Assembly (NCBI GenBank): GCA_039029315.1
Contig: JBCCGK010000105.1
Span: 1 to 41,107, forward strand
Origin: JBCCCJ01 sp039029315
GTDB lineage: Bacteria > Bacteroidota > Bacteroidia > J057
Reading direction: 5' to 3'
Length of the DNA: 41,107 nt
In this document: positions 40,344 to 41,107 of the stretch, one piece after another
Layout: every line of letters starts with the position of its first letter
How positions within the stretch are numbered: position 1 is the first letter of the stretch
Notes under the pieces: model-generated
What the model was told of the DNA's origin: nothing
The model's database searches: none
Seen by the model: the letters and a program-made list of their open reading frames with translations, nothing else
Translations under genes and position numbers: made by a program

Positions 40344-40851
40344 GTATCAATTCTCCTTCAAGGCTTTCCATGCAAAATATATCCAGGCGGCAAAGCATGT
40401 AACAATAACAGAACGGTAGCATTGGAGTAGGGAAAAAGGCCAAGCCTTACATCCACAGACTTATAACGAAATAGTAAGGAGAAATCGTCACTTTTTGTGT
40501 AACAAAATTGCGGGCCGTCTAACAGATTTCCCATGCGTCTTGAAAATGAGTAGATTACCCTGAAAGATTTTCGTAAATGTTCAAAAACATCTACGAGGGT
40601 GACTTCCCTCTGGATCAGCCAACAACTTGCCAAAAATCATCAAAGAAAATATGAGTACATGACAATCGACCAAAATCACTACGATTTTGTGTTATCAGTA
40701 TAGAGATCTTTGCTCCCATTCTCACATTCAGGAAAACGAAAAAGCTGTTGTTGTGATTATTCCTCTTACCAATTCTCCTCTTGGACCTAGCATTTGGAAA
40801 TCCTGGAATCAGCGAAGGGAATGAAGGGATTTCTCCCAAATGAAAAGAGAC
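40344..40851. other. 508-base intergenic gap with two hairpins
   Basis: No convincing ORF. One imperfect hairpin CGTAAATGTT/AACATCTACG at 40572-40595 and one perfect 7-bp hairpin CAAAATC/GATTTTG at 40671-40689 are seen, neither with a U tract. The region must hold the promoter of the NYN gene on the minus strand; no clear TAnnTTTG box was picked out. Confidence 0.4.
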
Positions 40852-41107
40852 CTATCGAAGCAAAGTAACATTACCAGAGTATTCCTCTGTTCCAACTTTG
40901 AGCATGTAATAGTAGACTCCTTCGGGCGCGAGATTGTTTCCAACCGAGCCATCCCAGGTAGAAGATGGCCCTTCAGCTTCGAAGACAGTTCTCCCCCATC
41001 TGTCCTGCACAACGAGGGAGTATGCCTCCTTTCCAGTGTACCTGACGGCAAATTCATCATTGATCCCATCCTGATTTGGGGAGAAAATATTGGGGATGAT
41101 CACTTCA
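40852..41107 (-). CDS. C-terminal end of a T9SS type B (CHU_C) sorted protein, partial
   Basis: The visible 84 or so residues run off the right edge with no start. They contain IIPNIFSPNQDGINDEF, VVQDRWGRTVFEAEG, SSTWDGSVGNNLAPEGVYYY and YSGNVTLLR, the gliding-motility-associated/type B C-terminal sorting domain. The full protein is secreted by the T9SS; its main domain lies outside the window. Confidence 0.9.
   Translation of the reverse strand, partial: EVIIPNIFSPNQDGINDEFAVRYTGKEAYSLVVQDRWGRTVFEAEGPSSTWDGSVGNNLAPEGVYYYMLKVGTEEYSGNVTLLR

Noticed and set aside
40358..40839. Minus-strand ORFs of 74-91 aa in the gap before the type B sorted protein
   Set aside because: No recognisable domains, poor composition and no operon context; the gap is treated as intergenic.

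Overview
The window is about 41 kb of chromosome from a Bacteroidota bacterium, plausibly Saprospiria or a relative. The evidence is type IX secretion (T9SS) sorting domains of both type A and type B, many lipoproteins with short lipoboxes, a GldN-like protein, a DUF2027/Smr protein, DUF4407, a planctomycete-type cytochrome/DUF1549/DUF1553 protein, and TAnnTTTG-type -7 promoter boxes. No plasmid or phage structural genes are seen.

Left part (1-22.6 kb), ordinary chromosome with small mobile scars: a secreted three-repeat spondin protein, a Dabb lipoprotein, TPR proteins, a GT39-type glycosyltransferase, a PLD-type nuclease, an MMPL/RND transporter, two lipoproteins, and a three-gene minus-strand operon (cytochrome/DUF1549/DUF1553, beta-helix T9SS cargo, small membrane protein). 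Next comes a decayed metal-type locus: a His/Cys-rich remnant and a TonB-dependent receptor that has lost its middle, followed by an intact lipoprotein. A RAYT (REP-associated tyrosine transposase) gene flanked by two copies of its palindromic REP cassette follows, then GrpB, a secreted protein, a GldN-like protein and a Smr protein.

Centre (22.6-28.3 kb), the remarkable part: a plus-strand array of 30 tRNA or tRNA-like genes in about 4.45 kb. By anticodon it covers all 20 amino acids. Several members are odd: all three Leu tRNAs have short class I variable loops, one member has a 17-nt anticodon-region loop, and a Val-anticodon tRNA sits on a Glu-like body. Upstream lie three 21-bp-spaced GTTCG repeats, a TATATTTG promoter box, a 41-codon leader ORF and a terminator/antiterminator pair with attenuator geometry. 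The leader peptide uses 19 of the 20 amino acids within its first 31 codons (all but Trp), and 18 within the first 28, which is the part where a stalled ribosome would leave the antiterminator free. I propose that this is a general tRNA-depletion sensor that releases transcription into a reserve tRNA set. A roughly 500-nt structured non-coding stretch separates the attenuator from the first tRNA, and two small ORFs lie inside the array.

Right part (28.3-41.1 kb): an L7/L12-like small protein, an HNH endonuclease, and a tightly packed set of GNAT acetyltransferase, P-loop kinase, unknown 141-aa protein and RtcB RNA ligase. RtcB repairs broken tRNAs, so its position 3 kb from the array is suggestive. 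Then come an SGNH hydrolase, a secreted propeller-like protein, a short inverted-repeat element, an SMP-30-like protein, and a minus-strand group (NYN/OST-HTH RNA-binding protein, zinc-ribbon/Ig-like protein, DUF4407 membrane protein). The window ends inside a type B T9SS-sorted protein.
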